Positions 44,530 to 53,851 are shown, numbered from the stretch's first letter. The stretch: DNA of 64,000 nucleotides from Candidatus Gastranaerophilales bacterium (GCA_944325105.1 CALUYW010000007.1:20144-84143); one strand, 5' to 3'. The notes: a model not told the origin generated them from the letters alone. Made by a program: numbers and translations.

Positions 44530-45323
44530 ATTTTAACTAGCTTTAAAAGCTTATCAAACCAGTATCTTGCAGGGGTTATTTTTTTATCTGTTATACCTCT
44601 TAAGTATGAGTGACCGCCGTATTTCCAGTGTTTTTTGTCAAGCAGTATGCCTTTGCGATTTTTTCTGTAACCTTTATATTTCCAATTTTCAGGTATTGCA
44701 TACTGAGGAGGTATTATTAAAGGATTTTTATCGAGCATGTATTTGTTCATATGACTTTCATCATGCCATATGGCAATAATCCCGTTGGCAAAGTCTTTTC
44801 TTGTATTGCTTTCAAGTGTTTTGAGCATACTTAGGTATTCTTTCGGTCTGCCTCCGTGTACACCGCTCATAAAGTAATGTTTTCCGCTGCCGTATGGTAT
44901 ATAGGCGCTGGATTGCTGGTTCCTTTCATATGGAAATTTGTCCGGCTCGCCTTTAAGCTTGTGGTTAAGCCATTCGCAAACACATATGTAGCCGTGTTCT
45001 TTTCCCGGGAGTATTTCTTTGCCTATGGGGGCAAGAAACTTCATATTTATATTAAAGTGAAATAAATAGTCATATCCGTCATATAATTCTTTTTTGCTCA
45101 GTAAAATCGCATATTTGTCGCATACGCTTATCGGCCATTTTGAAGATTGTGCAAACAATTTTGTCACATCAGTATTGTCTTGATGCTCAATTTCTGTCGC
45201 ATCTGTGTAGACGAAAAAATGTACATTATCTTCGGGAAATAAAAACTGTTTGGCGCTTTTGTAGAACTCATCCCAAAAGCATATATATCTGCCGGTTGCT
45301 ATACACAAAACACCTATTTTCAT
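44526..45323 (-). CDS. GT6-family (ABO/alpha-galactosyl type) glycosyltransferase
   Basis: 265 residues from the ATG at 45323, picked for the GGGAG before it. Residue matches to GT6 are extensive: IGVLCIATGRY at the start, YERNQQSSAYIPYGSGKHYFMSGVHGG at 132-158, and WHDESHMNKY at 186-195, all hallmarks of human A/B and alpha-1,3-galactosyltransferases. In place of the DxD metal motif it has Asn91-Ile-Asn93 (FNIN), as in bacterial GT6 enzymes that work without metal (family knowledge). No membrane anchor is seen. Product and acceptor are not known, but alpha-linked GalNAc or Gal, as on ABO-type antigens, is expected. Confidence 0.9.
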   Translation of the reverse strand: MKIGVLCIATGRYICFWDEFYKSAKQFLFPEDNVHFFVYTDATEIEHQDNTDVTKLFAQSSKWPISVCDKYAILLSKKELYDGYDYLFHFNINMKFLAPIGKEILPGKEHGYICVCEWLNHKLKGEPDKFPYERNQQSSAYIPYGSGKHYFMSGVHGGRPKEYLSMLKTLESNTRKDFANGIIAIWHDESHMNKYMLDKNPLIIPPQYAIPENWKYKGYRKNRKGILLDKKHWKYGGHSYLRGITDKKITPARYWFDKLLKLVKI

Positions 45324-45390
45324 TTCGTTTCTCCCACTTTTACCTATTATACAATACATATTTCCCTTTGTAAAAATATTTTTTCTTCTG

Positions 45391-45419
45391 TTTAAAAAAA
45401 AATAAATAAGTGCTATAAT
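45391..45419 (+). promoter_or_regulatory. Promoter of small lipoprotein gene
   Basis: -35 TTTAAA (45391-45396), 17-base spacer and consensus -10 TATAAT (45414-45419). Only 14 bases separate the -10 from the ATG at 45434, so the start of transcription lies close to the start codon. Confidence 0.5.
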
Positions 45420-45433
45420 GGTAGTAATAGGCT

Positions 45434-45775
45434 ATGATGGTTGAATTAAATAAATCGTTGTTATATTATTTGTTGTCTGCTGCAGTGGTCATAGTTTTTG
45501 CATTGCCGCTTTGCGCTTGTTCAAATAACGCAAAGGTTATAAACACCCATGCGATGCCGGGACACAGGGTCACTGATATGCTGAAAAATACTACAGCGGC
45601 TCAAGGTTTAAATAAAAAAGAATCACCACTCACCGTGACTAAGTCGGGTGTGTATATATACAAGGATAATTCAACCGTTTATACTACAGGATATAATTTT
45701 CAATTAAGAGATAAAACAGATGTCGGGCCTAATGATGTAAGGTTTGATGCGGAACATTTCAGAACTAAATATTGA
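45434..45775 (+). CDS. Small lipoprotein, unknown
   Basis: 113 residues. The signal peptide (about 8-29) ends in LPLCAC: lipobox L-C-A-C with Cys30 the lipidated residue. The mature part is short (about 80 residues), starting SNNAKVINTHAMPGHRVTDM and ending with beta-like TKSGVYIYKDNSTVYTTGYNFQL. No family recognised. Precedes the BlaI-type regulator gene by 46 bases, so it may or may not be in the same unit. Two adjacent ATGs (45434, 45437) could each start it. Confidence 0.65.
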   Translation: MMVELNKSLLYYLLSAAVVIVFALPLCACSNNAKVINTHAMPGHRVTDMLKNTTAAQGLNKKESPLTVTKSGVYIYKDNSTVYTTGYNFQLRDKTDVGPNDVRFDAEHFRTKY

Positions 45776-45821
45776 TACTTAATAAATTTTATTTTAACAT
45801 TACACAAAAAAGGACGAAGAT

Positions 45822-46184
45822 ATGAATTTTAAACATGGTTCACTTGAAAGTATAATATTAAATGCAATGTGGGAGCTTGAAAAATCAGGAGTTTATAAAA
45901 ATTCGGTAAAAGAAGTTTATGAATTTTTATCTAAGACTGATTCTACAAAACGCGCATACACTACCATTAAGACGGTTATGGACAGACTTTTTGAAAAAGA
46001 AGTGCTGCTCAGAATAAAACACGGTAAAAAGTTTTTCTATCGCACTGCTTATTCAAACTCTGATATCATTATAAATTCGCTAAAGAAGATTGCAACACAG
46101 TATTGTAATGGCGATATGACAAAGTTAATGCACATTACAAAGTCTATGTGTGAAAAAGATACTCCGGTTGCTTTGGTTAAGTAG
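45822..46184 (+). CDS. BlaI/MecI/CopY-family winged-helix regulator
   Basis: 120 residues. Winged-helix domain at 5-75: ESIILNAMWELEKSG..SVKEVYEFLSK..KRAYTTIKTVMDRLFEKEVLLRIKHGKKFFYRTAYS, the layout of the penicillinase repressor family. BlaI-type proteins are dimers cleaved by BlaR1; no BlaR1 gene is nearby, so it may respond differently. It heads a tight unit with the next two genes (3-base gap, then 4-base overlap). Targets unknown; a beta-lactamase-like gene is at 10601. Confidence 0.88.
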   Translation: MNFKHGSLESIILNAMWELEKSGVYKNSVKEVYEFLSKTDSTKRAYTTIKTVMDRLFEKEVLLRIKHGKKFFYRTAYSNSDIIINSLKKIATQYCNGDMTKLMHITKSMCEKDTPVALVK

Positions 46185-46187
46185 CCT

Positions 46188-46571
46188 ATGAACGACAGTA
46201 ACGGTGTTGCTTCCTATATTAGGGACAGAAAAAAAGTTTCCGAGTTGGTTATTGCGGTCTTAACAAACAAAATGACCGTGCTTGAAGCGCTAAAAGTTTA
46301 TCCGAAAAATCTGGGTGACCCCACTTTAAATGCTGTTTTTCATGCTTTAGTGCACTTTGAGGCTGATGAAGATTTAAGAGCCAAGGATTCCTTGTACAAA
46401 GACGAGCAAGACAACTATCTTGAAGAGATAGCAAATATACTTGCAAATGGGGATTCTCTTCCGTTTAACATAATCGACGAGTATGTTAAATATCATAAAG
46501 AATCTTTAATTTATCCGAATATGGATAAAAAGTCTGTTTTTGAGCGTTTAAAGAAAATGATTAACATATGA
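46188..46571 (+). CDS. Unknown protein between BlaI-type regulator and TadE-like gene
   Basis: 127 residues, no signal peptide or membrane helix; helical throughout with many Asp/Glu. The part YIRDRKKVSELVIAVLTNKMTVLEALKVYPKN looks like a small helical bundle. No family recognised. The 3-base gap after the regulator and the 4-base overlap with the TadE-like gene show co-translation of the three. Confidence 0.65.
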   Translation: MNDSNGVASYIRDRKKVSELVIAVLTNKMTVLEALKVYPKNLGDPTLNAVFHALVHFEADEDLRAKDSLYKDEQDNYLEEIANILANGDSLPFNIIDEYVKYHKESLIYPNMDKKSVFERLKKMINI

Positions 46572-47026
46572 AAATTAAAGCGCAAAATGTAATCGAATTT
46601 AGCTTTGTTTTCATTGTAATAATGTCAATTTTTTTGGCAATAATTGAACTTGCTCTGTATTGGCGTGCTCAATTCAGTGTTACAAATATTGCAAATGAAG
46701 TTATCGCCAATGTTCAAATTGAGGCACAGAATACAACCTCAGAGGCTCAGATTGTGGAATATGCAAAAAATTCACTTAAAAAAAGTGCAGGCCTGTTGAA
46801 TTTATCGGGTTCAGAATATACGGTAAGCGGTTCTGACGGAAGTTATACAATTGTCAGTACTTTTTTAAAACATGGTATACCCGCCCTTGTTGCATTTCTA
46901 AACATTGATGACTTGGGGCGCGGTAATATTAGCATTGGGATAGTATATGCATACACTGGCATATTCCTTTACCGTGAGGGAAAATCAATTTCGTCAGGTA
47001 GTGCGCAAGGTGTGCAGAAATATTAA
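46568..47026 (+). CDS. TadE-like pseudopilin protein
   Basis: 152 residues with the TadE-type N-terminus: a short basic leader, then AQNVIEFSFVFIVIMSIFLAIIELALYW, in which Glu10 takes the role of the conserved Glu5 of the processed pilin-like helix. The rest is a short soluble domain. TadE proteins belong to the tight-adherence (Tad) pilus system; no other tad genes occur here, so whether it is part of a pilus or a general secreted protein is open. Last gene of the BlaI-unknown-TadE unit. Confidence 0.75.
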   Translation: MKIKAQNVIEFSFVFIVIMSIFLAIIELALYWRAQFSVTNIANEVIANVQIEAQNTTSEAQIVEYAKNSLKKSAGLLNLSGSEYTVSGSDGSYTIVSTFLKHGIPALVAFLNIDDLGRGNISIGIVYAYTGIFLYREGKSISSGSAQGVQKY

Positions 47027-47065
47027 AAAATTAACTTTTTTTGACTTATTTGCTAATATTTTTAT

Positions 47066-47764
47066 ATGGCTAATACAATCGATATTATAGTTCCGATTTA
47101 TAATGAAATAAACACTCTGGAAAATGTCCTTGCTACGCTGGAGGAAACGGATTTTTGTTCGCTGAAAAAAAGGTTGATTTTGGTAGATGATTGTTCTTCT
47201 GATGGTTCGCGAGATTTTCTAAAATCACCAAGATGCTCTGAGCACCTTATTTTATTTCATGAAAAAAACAAGGGCAAAGGTGCTGCAATTGCAACCGCGC
47301 TTGCAAATTCCGACGCGGATATTGTAGTTATACAGGATGCGGATTTGGAGTACAAGCCTGCTGATTACAATAAGCTTTTACCCGTACTTTTAGATACCGA
47401 GGCGCTTGTTGTATATGGCTCAAGGTTGATTGATAAAAGTTCAAGGAGCTCTTTTTTGTTTCTGAGCTTTGTTGCAAATACTTTTCTTACTTTTTTAACA
47501 AATGTACTATATGGTACAAAGCTTACGGATATGGAGACTTGCTACAAGGCGTTTAAAAAAGAAGCTTTAGAGGGTATTAAAATTAAATCTACAAGATTTG
47601 AATTTGAGCCGGAGATAACAGCCAAAGTCTCTAAAAAAGGCATAAAAATAAAAGAAGTGCCAATATCCTATTTAGGCAGAGCATATCATGAGGGTAAGAA
47701 AATTACTGCTAAAGATGCCATACATGCAATTTTTGCACTTTTTTATTACAGATTTTTTAATTAG
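47066..47764 (+). CDS. Family 2 glycosyltransferase
   Basis: 232 residues with the GT2 fold: VPIYNEINTLENVLATLE at 9-26, LVDDCSSDGSRDFL near 39-52, KGKGAAIATALA and the metal site QDADLEYKPADY near 91-102. Similar to dolichyl- or polyprenyl-phosphate mannose/glucose synthases, which act at the inner face of the membrane, but without the C-terminal membrane helices of ArnC-like ones. Precedes rsmH closely; the acceptor is not known. Confidence 0.9.
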   Translation: MANTIDIIVPIYNEINTLENVLATLEETDFCSLKKRLILVDDCSSDGSRDFLKSPRCSEHLILFHEKNKGKGAAIATALANSDADIVVIQDADLEYKPADYNKLLPVLLDTEALVVYGSRLIDKSSRSSFLFLSFVANTFLTFLTNVLYGTKLTDMETCYKAFKKEALEGIKIKSTRFEFEPEITAKVSKKGIKIKEVPISYLGRAYHEGKKITAKDAIHAIFALFYYRFFN

Positions 47765-47778
47765 TGTATAATTTTTTT

Positions 47779-48702
47779 ATGGAAAAATTTACTCATTATA
47801 CGGTGATGCTTAATGAAACCGTCGGCGCCTTAAACTGTGACGGGTCTGATAAAATCTTTGTTGATGCTACACTTGGCGGTGGTGGTCATAGTGAGTTGAT
47901 TTTAAAAAAAATTTCCAAAAAAGGCAGGTTAATTTCTTTTGACGTTGACATGGATGCCATCAAAGCTTCAAAAGAGCGCTTATGTGGTTATGACAATGTG
48001 ACAATTATAAATGACAGTTACGTTAATATTGCAAAAAATTTAAGAAAACTTGGTATAGATAAAATTACAGGAGGTATTATATTTGACCTTGGGGCTTCTT
48101 ATCACCAACTAACAACTGCTCAAAGAGGTTTTTCTTTTATGAAGGACGCACCGCTGGACATGCGTTTTGATATGGAGAAAAATTTTAGCGCATGGGATGT
48201 TGTAAACAAATATAAAGAAAATCAACTTGTGGAAATTTTTTCTAAGTACGGCGAAGAACACTTTTCTAAAAGAATTGCGCGCGCTATTGTGAATTCAAGG
48301 CCAATTAACACAACTCTTGAACTTGTCGATGTTATAAAAAAATCTACCCCGCATGTAAATTCTAAAATTCACCCCGCAACGCGTGTTTTTCAGGCAATCA
48401 GGATTGAAGTTAATAACGAGTTGTTAAATTTTGAAAATACATTGAAAGAAGTGGTTACATTATTGGACACTGGTGCTATAATAAGTGTGTTGACTTTCCA
48501 TTCGTTGGAAGACAGGGTGGCAAAGTCGGTATTGAGGAATTTTTCTCTAAGCTGCAGATGTGACAAGAATGTTCCCATCTGTTGTTGTGGGGGAAAGATT
48601 TTGGAGTTGGTGAATAAAAAGCCTCTCTGTGCTACAGAGGATGAAATCAAAAAAAATCCTCCCTCAAGGAGTGCAAAACTCAGAGTTGCAAGAAGAGTTT
48701 GA
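47779..48702 (+). CDS. rsmH: 16S rRNA (cytosine1402-N4)-methyltransferase
   Basis: 307 residues from the ATG at 47779 (MEKFTHYTVMLNET); the open frame reaches a GTG at 47764 that adds only five residues. RsmH methylates C1402 of 16S rRNA with S-adenosylmethionine. Seen: VDATLGGGGHSELIL near 28-42, FDVDMDAIKASKERL, the DLGASYHQL motif near 109-117, and LTFHSLEDR near 234-242. It starts the division/wall run, as mraW does in the dcw cluster of other bacteria. Confidence 0.96.
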   Translation: MEKFTHYTVMLNETVGALNCDGSDKIFVDATLGGGGHSELILKKISKKGRLISFDVDMDAIKASKERLCGYDNVTIINDSYVNIAKNLRKLGIDKITGGIIFDLGASYHQLTTAQRGFSFMKDAPLDMRFDMEKNFSAWDVVNKYKENQLVEIFSKYGEEHFSKRIARAIVNSRPINTTLELVDVIKKSTPHVNSKIHPATRVFQAIRIEVNNELLNFENTLKEVVTLLDTGAIISVLTFHSLEDRVAKSVLRNFSLSCRCDKNVPICCCGGKILELVNKKPLCATEDEIKKNPPSRSAKLRVARRV

Positions 48703-48719
48703 AAATTCAGGAGAGAAAA

Positions 48720-49244
48720 TTGGCTTCCCTTTCTTTTAATAGAAATAATAAAAATAATAAAGATAAAAAGCGCCCTGGTGCAGTATTGCGCAAGGTGCAG
48801 AATCAGGGTATACAACCGCAAGAGGTTATTACCTCTCAGAGGTCTTATGTCAAGCAAGCAGGCGAGAGCCAAATTATCAGCGGTTATTTCTTACAAGAAA
48901 AATCATACAAAGAAATGGTGGTTGCAAGGGTAAATAAGGCATTATGCTCGATTTTGGCGTTTTTAGTTGTTGTGTGTCTTGTAAGTTACTATTTTGTGAC
49001 AATGGGTGAAGTCAAACTGAATCAAATCAGAAAAGAAACGCTCACACTTAACTATGAAAATGAAGATTTGCAAAACAAACTTGATAATCTTCAGTCTTAC
49101 TATAATGTAGATAGAGCTGTTGCAAAGTCTAATATTCTTCAGAGAGCAACAAAAGTTGTAGAGTTGTCGGCTGCACAAATTCCAAGTGTTGATTTTGATA
49201 AACAGGATAATAACCAGAGAAAAGCTTGGTCTATGGGCTATTAG
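48720..49244 (+). CDS. FtsL-like division protein
   Basis: 174 residues from a TTG at 48720 preceded by GGAGAG; an upstream in-frame TTG at 48699 overlaps the rsmH end. A long, basic, Asn/Lys-rich N-terminus (1-65), one membrane helix (about 74-94) and a periplasmic coiled coil (EVKLNQIRKETLTLNYENEDLQNKLDNLQSYYNV). This layout and the position between rsmH and ftsI identify it as FtsL, which joins FtsB and FtsQ at the septum; sequence conservation is weak in this family, so the call rests mostly on position. Confidence 0.65.
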   Translation: MASLSFNRNNKNNKDKKRPGAVLRKVQNQGIQPQEVITSQRSYVKQAGESQIISGYFLQEKSYKEMVVARVNKALCSILAFLVVVCLVSYYFVTMGEVKLNQIRKETLTLNYENEDLQNKLDNLQSYYNVDRAVAKSNILQRATKVVELSAAQIPSVDFDKQDNNQRKAWSMGY

Positions 49245-49250
49245 TGTTGT

Positions 49251-50969
49251 ATGAGCAAAGACAGATATAAGAAATTTGACAAGAGAATAGGTTGTTTACA
49301 GTTTTTCTTTAGTTCTTTTATCGCCGTTCTTTTGATTTATCTTTTTTTGATTCAGGTTTTTGATGTAAGACACTATCGCGAACGCGCAAAAAAACAGCGT
49401 TCCTCAAAGCTTTTTGTTTTAAGAGGTGAAATACTCGATAGAAACGGATTTAAGCTCGCATCCGACAATACTTCTTTTAACCTGTATGCACATCCCATGT
49501 ATTACGACCATACTCCTGAGGAGCTTGCGGAAATTTTATCTCCGCTTGTTAATATTCCTGTATCATCGCTTACTAAAACATTGTCTTCAAATGATTCTGT
49601 TATCCTTATTAAAAAGGGTCTTGACAGAAAACTTGCAGAGGCAATAAAAGCAAAGAGGCTGCGCGAACTTTCCCTTGAAGTTAAAAATAAAAGAGTTTAC
49701 CCCCAAGGTTCACTGGCTTCACATATTCTCGGTTATTATAATTCTGATGCTGATGTGGCAGGCGGAATTGAGTATGTGGCAAAAGATTATCTTGAGTATT
49801 TTGACAAAAATATTTCATATGAAAAAACTCCAAATGGAGATATTATTTATAATTTTAATACAAATCCTGAGGATATTGCGGCACCTATTAAGGGTAAAAC
49901 ACTTAACTTGACAATTGACTCGGCCGTTCAGCATATTTGCGAAAAATACTTGAATAAAACAATTCAGAAAACAAAGGCACTAAGGGGCGCTGTTATAGTC
50001 CTCGACCCAAAAACAGGAGAAGTTCTGGCGCTTGCAGTCTATCCTTATTATGACCCGAATAATTATCAAAAATATTCTATGAATGATATGAAAAACTGGG
50101 CTATAACGGATGTTTATCCTCCCGGGTCTACATTTAAAGTTATAACCGTAGCCTGTGCTATGATTAACGGAAAGGTTAACAAAAATACCAGAATACTTGA
50201 CACGGGCAAAATGAAAATTGGCTGGTGGGAAATTAAAAACTATGACTACGACAGAAATAAAAACCCGGGGCTGATTGATTTAGTATATCTTTTTGAACAT
50301 TCAAGTAACGTAGCAAGTGCAAAAGTTGCACAAATGATGAGTGCTCAAGAGTTTTATGATACTCTAAAAACTTTTAACTTTGGTGATGCGACAGGGATAG
50401 ACCTTCCGGGCGAGTCATCCGGTATTTTACCTTCCCCTAAAAGTTGGGATGTTGCTACACATGGTGCCATGGGCTACGGCTACGGCGCTTCGGTTACTGC
50501 AATTCAGATGGCCTCGGCTGTTGCTGCTATTGCCAACAATGGGGTCTGGATTACTCCGCATGTAATTAAGTACTCTCCTGAGATTTTGCCTCAAAGGGTA
50601 ATAGAGCGAAGGGTCATGAGTGAACAATCAGCGCGTGATTTAACCTCGATTTTGGTTAAGTCTATGGAAAATGGGAAAAGTGTAGCAAAGATGGACGAGT
50701 ATTACATTGCTGCTAAAACAGGTACATCAAGACGCCCGCTGGACAATGGCGCAGGTTATTCAAATAAACTCTATACATCTATGGTAGGTTTTTTACCGGC
50801 GACTGACCCCAAAATTCTTGTTTATGTTGTGGTTGATAGCCCGGGGGGTGAAGCAATATGGGGTTCAACCGTTGCAGGCCCTATATTTAAAGACATTACA
50901 ACCGAGCTTGTTAAAATCATGAACTTAAATCCTGATAAGAAAAAAGTTGTTAACAAAACAGGCATTTAA
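49251..50969 (+). CDS. ftsI: Class B penicillin-binding protein, FtsI/PBP3-like
   Basis: 572 residues. One N-terminal membrane helix (about 15-37), a dimerisation domain (DRNGFKLASDNTSFNLYA) and a C-terminal transpeptidase domain with the full motifs Ser293-Thr-Phe-Lys296, Ser351-Ser-Asn353 and Lys489-Thr-Gly491. It forms septal peptidoglycan cross-links. Follows the FtsL-like gene by 6 bases and precedes murE by about 40 bases, the normal dcw order. Confidence 0.94.
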   Translation: MSKDRYKKFDKRIGCLQFFFSSFIAVLLIYLFLIQVFDVRHYRERAKKQRSSKLFVLRGEILDRNGFKLASDNTSFNLYAHPMYYDHTPEELAEILSPLVNIPVSSLTKTLSSNDSVILIKKGLDRKLAEAIKAKRLRELSLEVKNKRVYPQGSLASHILGYYNSDADVAGGIEYVAKDYLEYFDKNISYEKTPNGDIIYNFNTNPEDIAAPIKGKTLNLTIDSAVQHICEKYLNKTIQKTKALRGAVIVLDPKTGEVLALAVYPYYDPNNYQKYSMNDMKNWAITDVYPPGSTFKVITVACAMINGKVNKNTRILDTGKMKIGWWEIKNYDYDRNKNPGLIDLVYLFEHSSNVASAKVAQMMSAQEFYDTLKTFNFGDATGIDLPGESSGILPSPKSWDVATHGAMGYGYGASVTAIQMASAVAAIANNGVWITPHVIKYSPEILPQRVIERRVMSEQSARDLTSILVKSMENGKSVAKMDEYYIAAKTGTSRRPLDNGAGYSNKLYTSMVGFLPATDPKILVYVVVDSPGGEAIWGSTVAGPIFKDITTELVKIMNLNPDKKKVVNKTGI

Positions 50970-51011
50970 GAGTAGAATAGTTATACATCACCGTGTATGG
51001 GGAAGGTAGAA

Positions 51012-52475
51012 ATGGAATTAAGTAAAATTATAAAAGAAGTTGAGCCAATTGAAGTTTTAAATTTTAAAGATGTTGATATACTTGGAATTTCGTACAATTC
51101 AAACACTATAAATTCTCATGAAATTTTTGTTTGTCTAAAGGGTGAGCATGTAGATGGTCATGACTATGCTCAAAAAGCATTTGAAAAGGGCGCTGTTGCT
51201 CTAATGTGTGAAAAGCCTTTGAACATTGAAATTCCACAACTTATTGTTAATTCTACTCAGGAAAAAATCGCAGATTTATCTGCATGCTTTTATCACAACC
51301 CCTCTCGCGAATTGAATTTAATCGGGGTTACGGGTACTAACGGTAAAACTACAGTTACGCACCTTATACAAAAGATTTTTGAACAAAATTCAAAAAAATG
51401 TGCTCTGATTGGTACGCTTGGTTATAAATTATCTTCATCAAGCGAGTATTTTGAAGCAAAACACACAACGCCACAGGCTCCCGAGCTACAACATACGCTT
51501 CAGAAGATTTTAAAATCCGATATTTTAAATGTTGTTACGGAAGTAAGCTCTCACTCGCTTGAGCAGCACAGAGTCCGCAAGTGTAAGTTCTCAGGTGCTG
51601 TATTTACAAACCTTACTCAAGACCATTTAGATTTTCATATTACTATGGACAATTATTTCAATGCTAAGGCAAAATTGTTTGAAAATCTGGAAGAGGGTTC
51701 ATATGCCGTCATTAATAATGATGATAAGTATGCAAAGAGATTATTGGAGAGGGTGCCCAAAGGTGTTAGAGTTATTACATACGGTGTAAAAAACAACTCA
51801 GACCTTATGGCAAAAGATGTTGAATTTACGTCATCAGGTGTAAGTTTTAATTGTGAGTTTGAGGGCCAAAAGATACAAATTAAGCTTATGCTAAACGGTA
51901 TGTTTAGCGTTTATAATGCCCTTGCTGCAATCGGCTGTGCTCTTGCCAACAATATTTCTCTTGAAGTTTCAAAAGCGGCACTTGAGGGCACGAGAAGTGT
52001 TGCGGGTCGTTTTGAAATAGTTTGCACGACACCACTTGTGATTGTTGACTATGCGCATACTCCGGACGGACTTGAGAATATTTTGCGTGCTGCAAGAGAA
52101 CTTACTCCAAAAGACGGTAGTTTGATTTGTCTTTTTGGCTGCGGCGGTGACAGGGATGCTACAAAGCGTCCGAAAATGGGCAAAATTGCTCAGTCATTAA
52201 GTGATAAAGTTGTTATAACTTCAGATAATCCTCGCTCAGAAGACCCTCAGCAGATTATTACAGATATTTTATCAGGTTTAAAATTAATTAATCCTAAGAC
52301 TGTTTTTGTCGAGCCTGATAGAGCAGCTGCTATTGAAATGCTAAAAACAATAGCAACTGATAAGGATGTTGTAATTGTTGCCGGTAAGGGGCATGAAGAT
52401 TATCAAATTTTAAAAGACAGAACAATACATTTTGATGATAGAGAAGAAGTTGCCCGCGTTTTTGGCGTGCAGTAG
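51012..52475 (+). CDS. murE: UDP-MurNAc-tripeptide synthetase, mDAP-type
   Basis: 487 residues from the ATG at 51012 (SD GGGGAAGG just upstream); an ATG five codons earlier is less likely. MurE adds the third stem residue to UDP-MurNAc-L-Ala-D-Glu. ATP-binding GVTGTNGKTTVTHLIQ near 105-120 is intact, as is the segment TTPQAPELQ. The specificity motif is DNPR (TSDNPRSEDP), which selects meso-diaminopimelate rather than lysine, in keeping with a diderm wall. Confidence 0.96.
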   Translation: MELSKIIKEVEPIEVLNFKDVDILGISYNSNTINSHEIFVCLKGEHVDGHDYAQKAFEKGAVALMCEKPLNIEIPQLIVNSTQEKIADLSACFYHNPSRELNLIGVTGTNGKTTVTHLIQKIFEQNSKKCALIGTLGYKLSSSSEYFEAKHTTPQAPELQHTLQKILKSDILNVVTEVSSHSLEQHRVRKCKFSGAVFTNLTQDHLDFHITMDNYFNAKAKLFENLEEGSYAVINNDDKYAKRLLERVPKGVRVITYGVKNNSDLMAKDVEFTSSGVSFNCEFEGQKIQIKLMLNGMFSVYNALAAIGCALANNISLEVSKAALEGTRSVAGRFEIVCTTPLVIVDYAHTPDGLENILRAARELTPKDGSLICLFGCGGDRDATKRPKMGKIAQSLSDKVVITSDNPRSEDPQQIITDILSGLKLINPKTVFVEPDRAAAIEMLKTIATDKDVVIVAGKGHEDYQILKDRTIHFDDREEVARVFGVQ

Positions 52476-52543
52476 CCAAAAATGTTAAGAGTATTTTCAA
52501 ACTTTTATTCTTGTATTAGAATATAAGTTGAAATGGAGGCATC

Positions 52544-53851
52544 TTGAGCGAAAAATTAATAATCAGCGGTTCGCGCCCGCTTGAGGGCGAAGTTAGTATA
52601 AGTGGGGCGAAAAATGCCGTCCTAAAGCTTATGGCTGCTGCTTTGCTTGCAAAAGATGTTTCAAAAATATATAACGTACCCGAACTTACTGATGTTGAGA
52701 TTATGCTTGATGTGCTTGAATGTTTGGGCGCAAAATGTATTTACGATAAAACAAACAAAACAGTTGAAATTGATGCCAGAAATCTCACAAGTATTGTCGC
52801 GTCAGACAGATTTGTAAGCAAGATGCGTGCTTCTTTTGTGGTTTTGGGTTCTCTTGTCGGTAGAATGAAAGAGGCCAAGGTTGCACTCCCCGGGGGATGC
52901 AAAATTGGTGAAAGAAGAGTTAATTTTCACATTAAGGGCCTTGAGGCACTTGGTGCAAAATGTAAAATTGAGCAAGGCTATGTTAATGCTAAGGCGCTTG
53001 AGCTAAACGGTGCTGATATCTGTCTTGATATACCGTCTGTCGGTGCAACTGAAAACATCATGCTGGCTGCTGTTTTAGCAAATGGTGTAACAAGAATACA
53101 AAATGCAGCTCAAGAGCCCGAAATTGTTGATTTGGCTAATTTTCTTAAGGCAATGGGTGCTCAGATTGAAGGTGCAGGCACAAATGAGATTTCTATTTGC
53201 GGTGTTAAGTTAGAAGACTTGCATGGCGTGGAATACACTACAATATCGGATAGAATAGAAGCAGGCACATATATGAGTGCAATCATAGCTTCCCGCGGTC
53301 ATGGTATTATAAAAAATGTTTTTCCAAATCATCTTACAATTTTTACGGGCAAACTTCTTGAAATGGGTGCAAAGATTAAGTTGCTTGAGCCTAATGTTAT
53401 GGAAGTTTCTTCAAATTCAAGACTTTTGCCAATGAATTTCATTACTCAACCATACCCGGGCTTTCCGACTGACCTACAGGCACTTGCAATGGCTTTGTTA
53501 TCAACGTCAAACGGTATAAGTGTCGTAACTGAAAGTTTATATGAAAACAGATTTATGCATGTAAATGAACTTTGGAAAATGGGTGCAAATATTAAACTGA
53601 GTAAAAACCATGCAATAATAAAGGGTGTTGACTACCTTGTGGGCACATCGGTTACTGCGCCTGATTTAAGGGCGGGTGCCGCACTAGTTGTTGCCGCTAT
53701 TATGGCTCGAGGAGAAAGTGAAATACATGGGCTTAATCATATTGACAGAGGCTATGAAAAATTTACGGAAAAGCTAAAAGGCTTAGGCGTTTGTGTCTCC
53801 AGAGTTTGTGAGAATACGCCTGAGACAGCGGGAGGTAGAGTTGACTCATAA
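52544..53851 (+). CDS. murA: UDP-N-acetylglucosamine 1-carboxyvinyltransferase
   Basis: MurA starts peptidoglycan synthesis by adding enolpyruvate to UDP-GlcNAc. 435 residues; the start is TTG at 52544, with GGAGG at 52535-52539. The catalytic cysteine, target of fosfomycin, is Cys119 in PGGCKIGERRVNFHIKGLEALG. Other markers: SGAKNAVLK near 20-28, RIEAGTYMSA and DLRAGAALVVAA. It is 68 bases after murE. Its 3' end overlaps the next gene. Confidence 0.96.
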   Translation: MSEKLIISGSRPLEGEVSISGAKNAVLKLMAAALLAKDVSKIYNVPELTDVEIMLDVLECLGAKCIYDKTNKTVEIDARNLTSIVASDRFVSKMRASFVVLGSLVGRMKEAKVALPGGCKIGERRVNFHIKGLEALGAKCKIEQGYVNAKALELNGADICLDIPSVGATENIMLAAVLANGVTRIQNAAQEPEIVDLANFLKAMGAQIEGAGTNEISICGVKLEDLHGVEYTTISDRIEAGTYMSAIIASRGHGIIKNVFPNHLTIFTGKLLEMGAKIKLLEPNVMEVSSNSRLLPMNFITQPYPGFPTDLQALAMALLSTSNGISVVTESLYENRFMHVNELWKMGANIKLSKNHAIIKGVDYLVGTSVTAPDLRAGAALVVAAIMARGESEIHGLNHIDRGYEKFTEKLKGLGVCVSRVCENTPETAGGRVDS

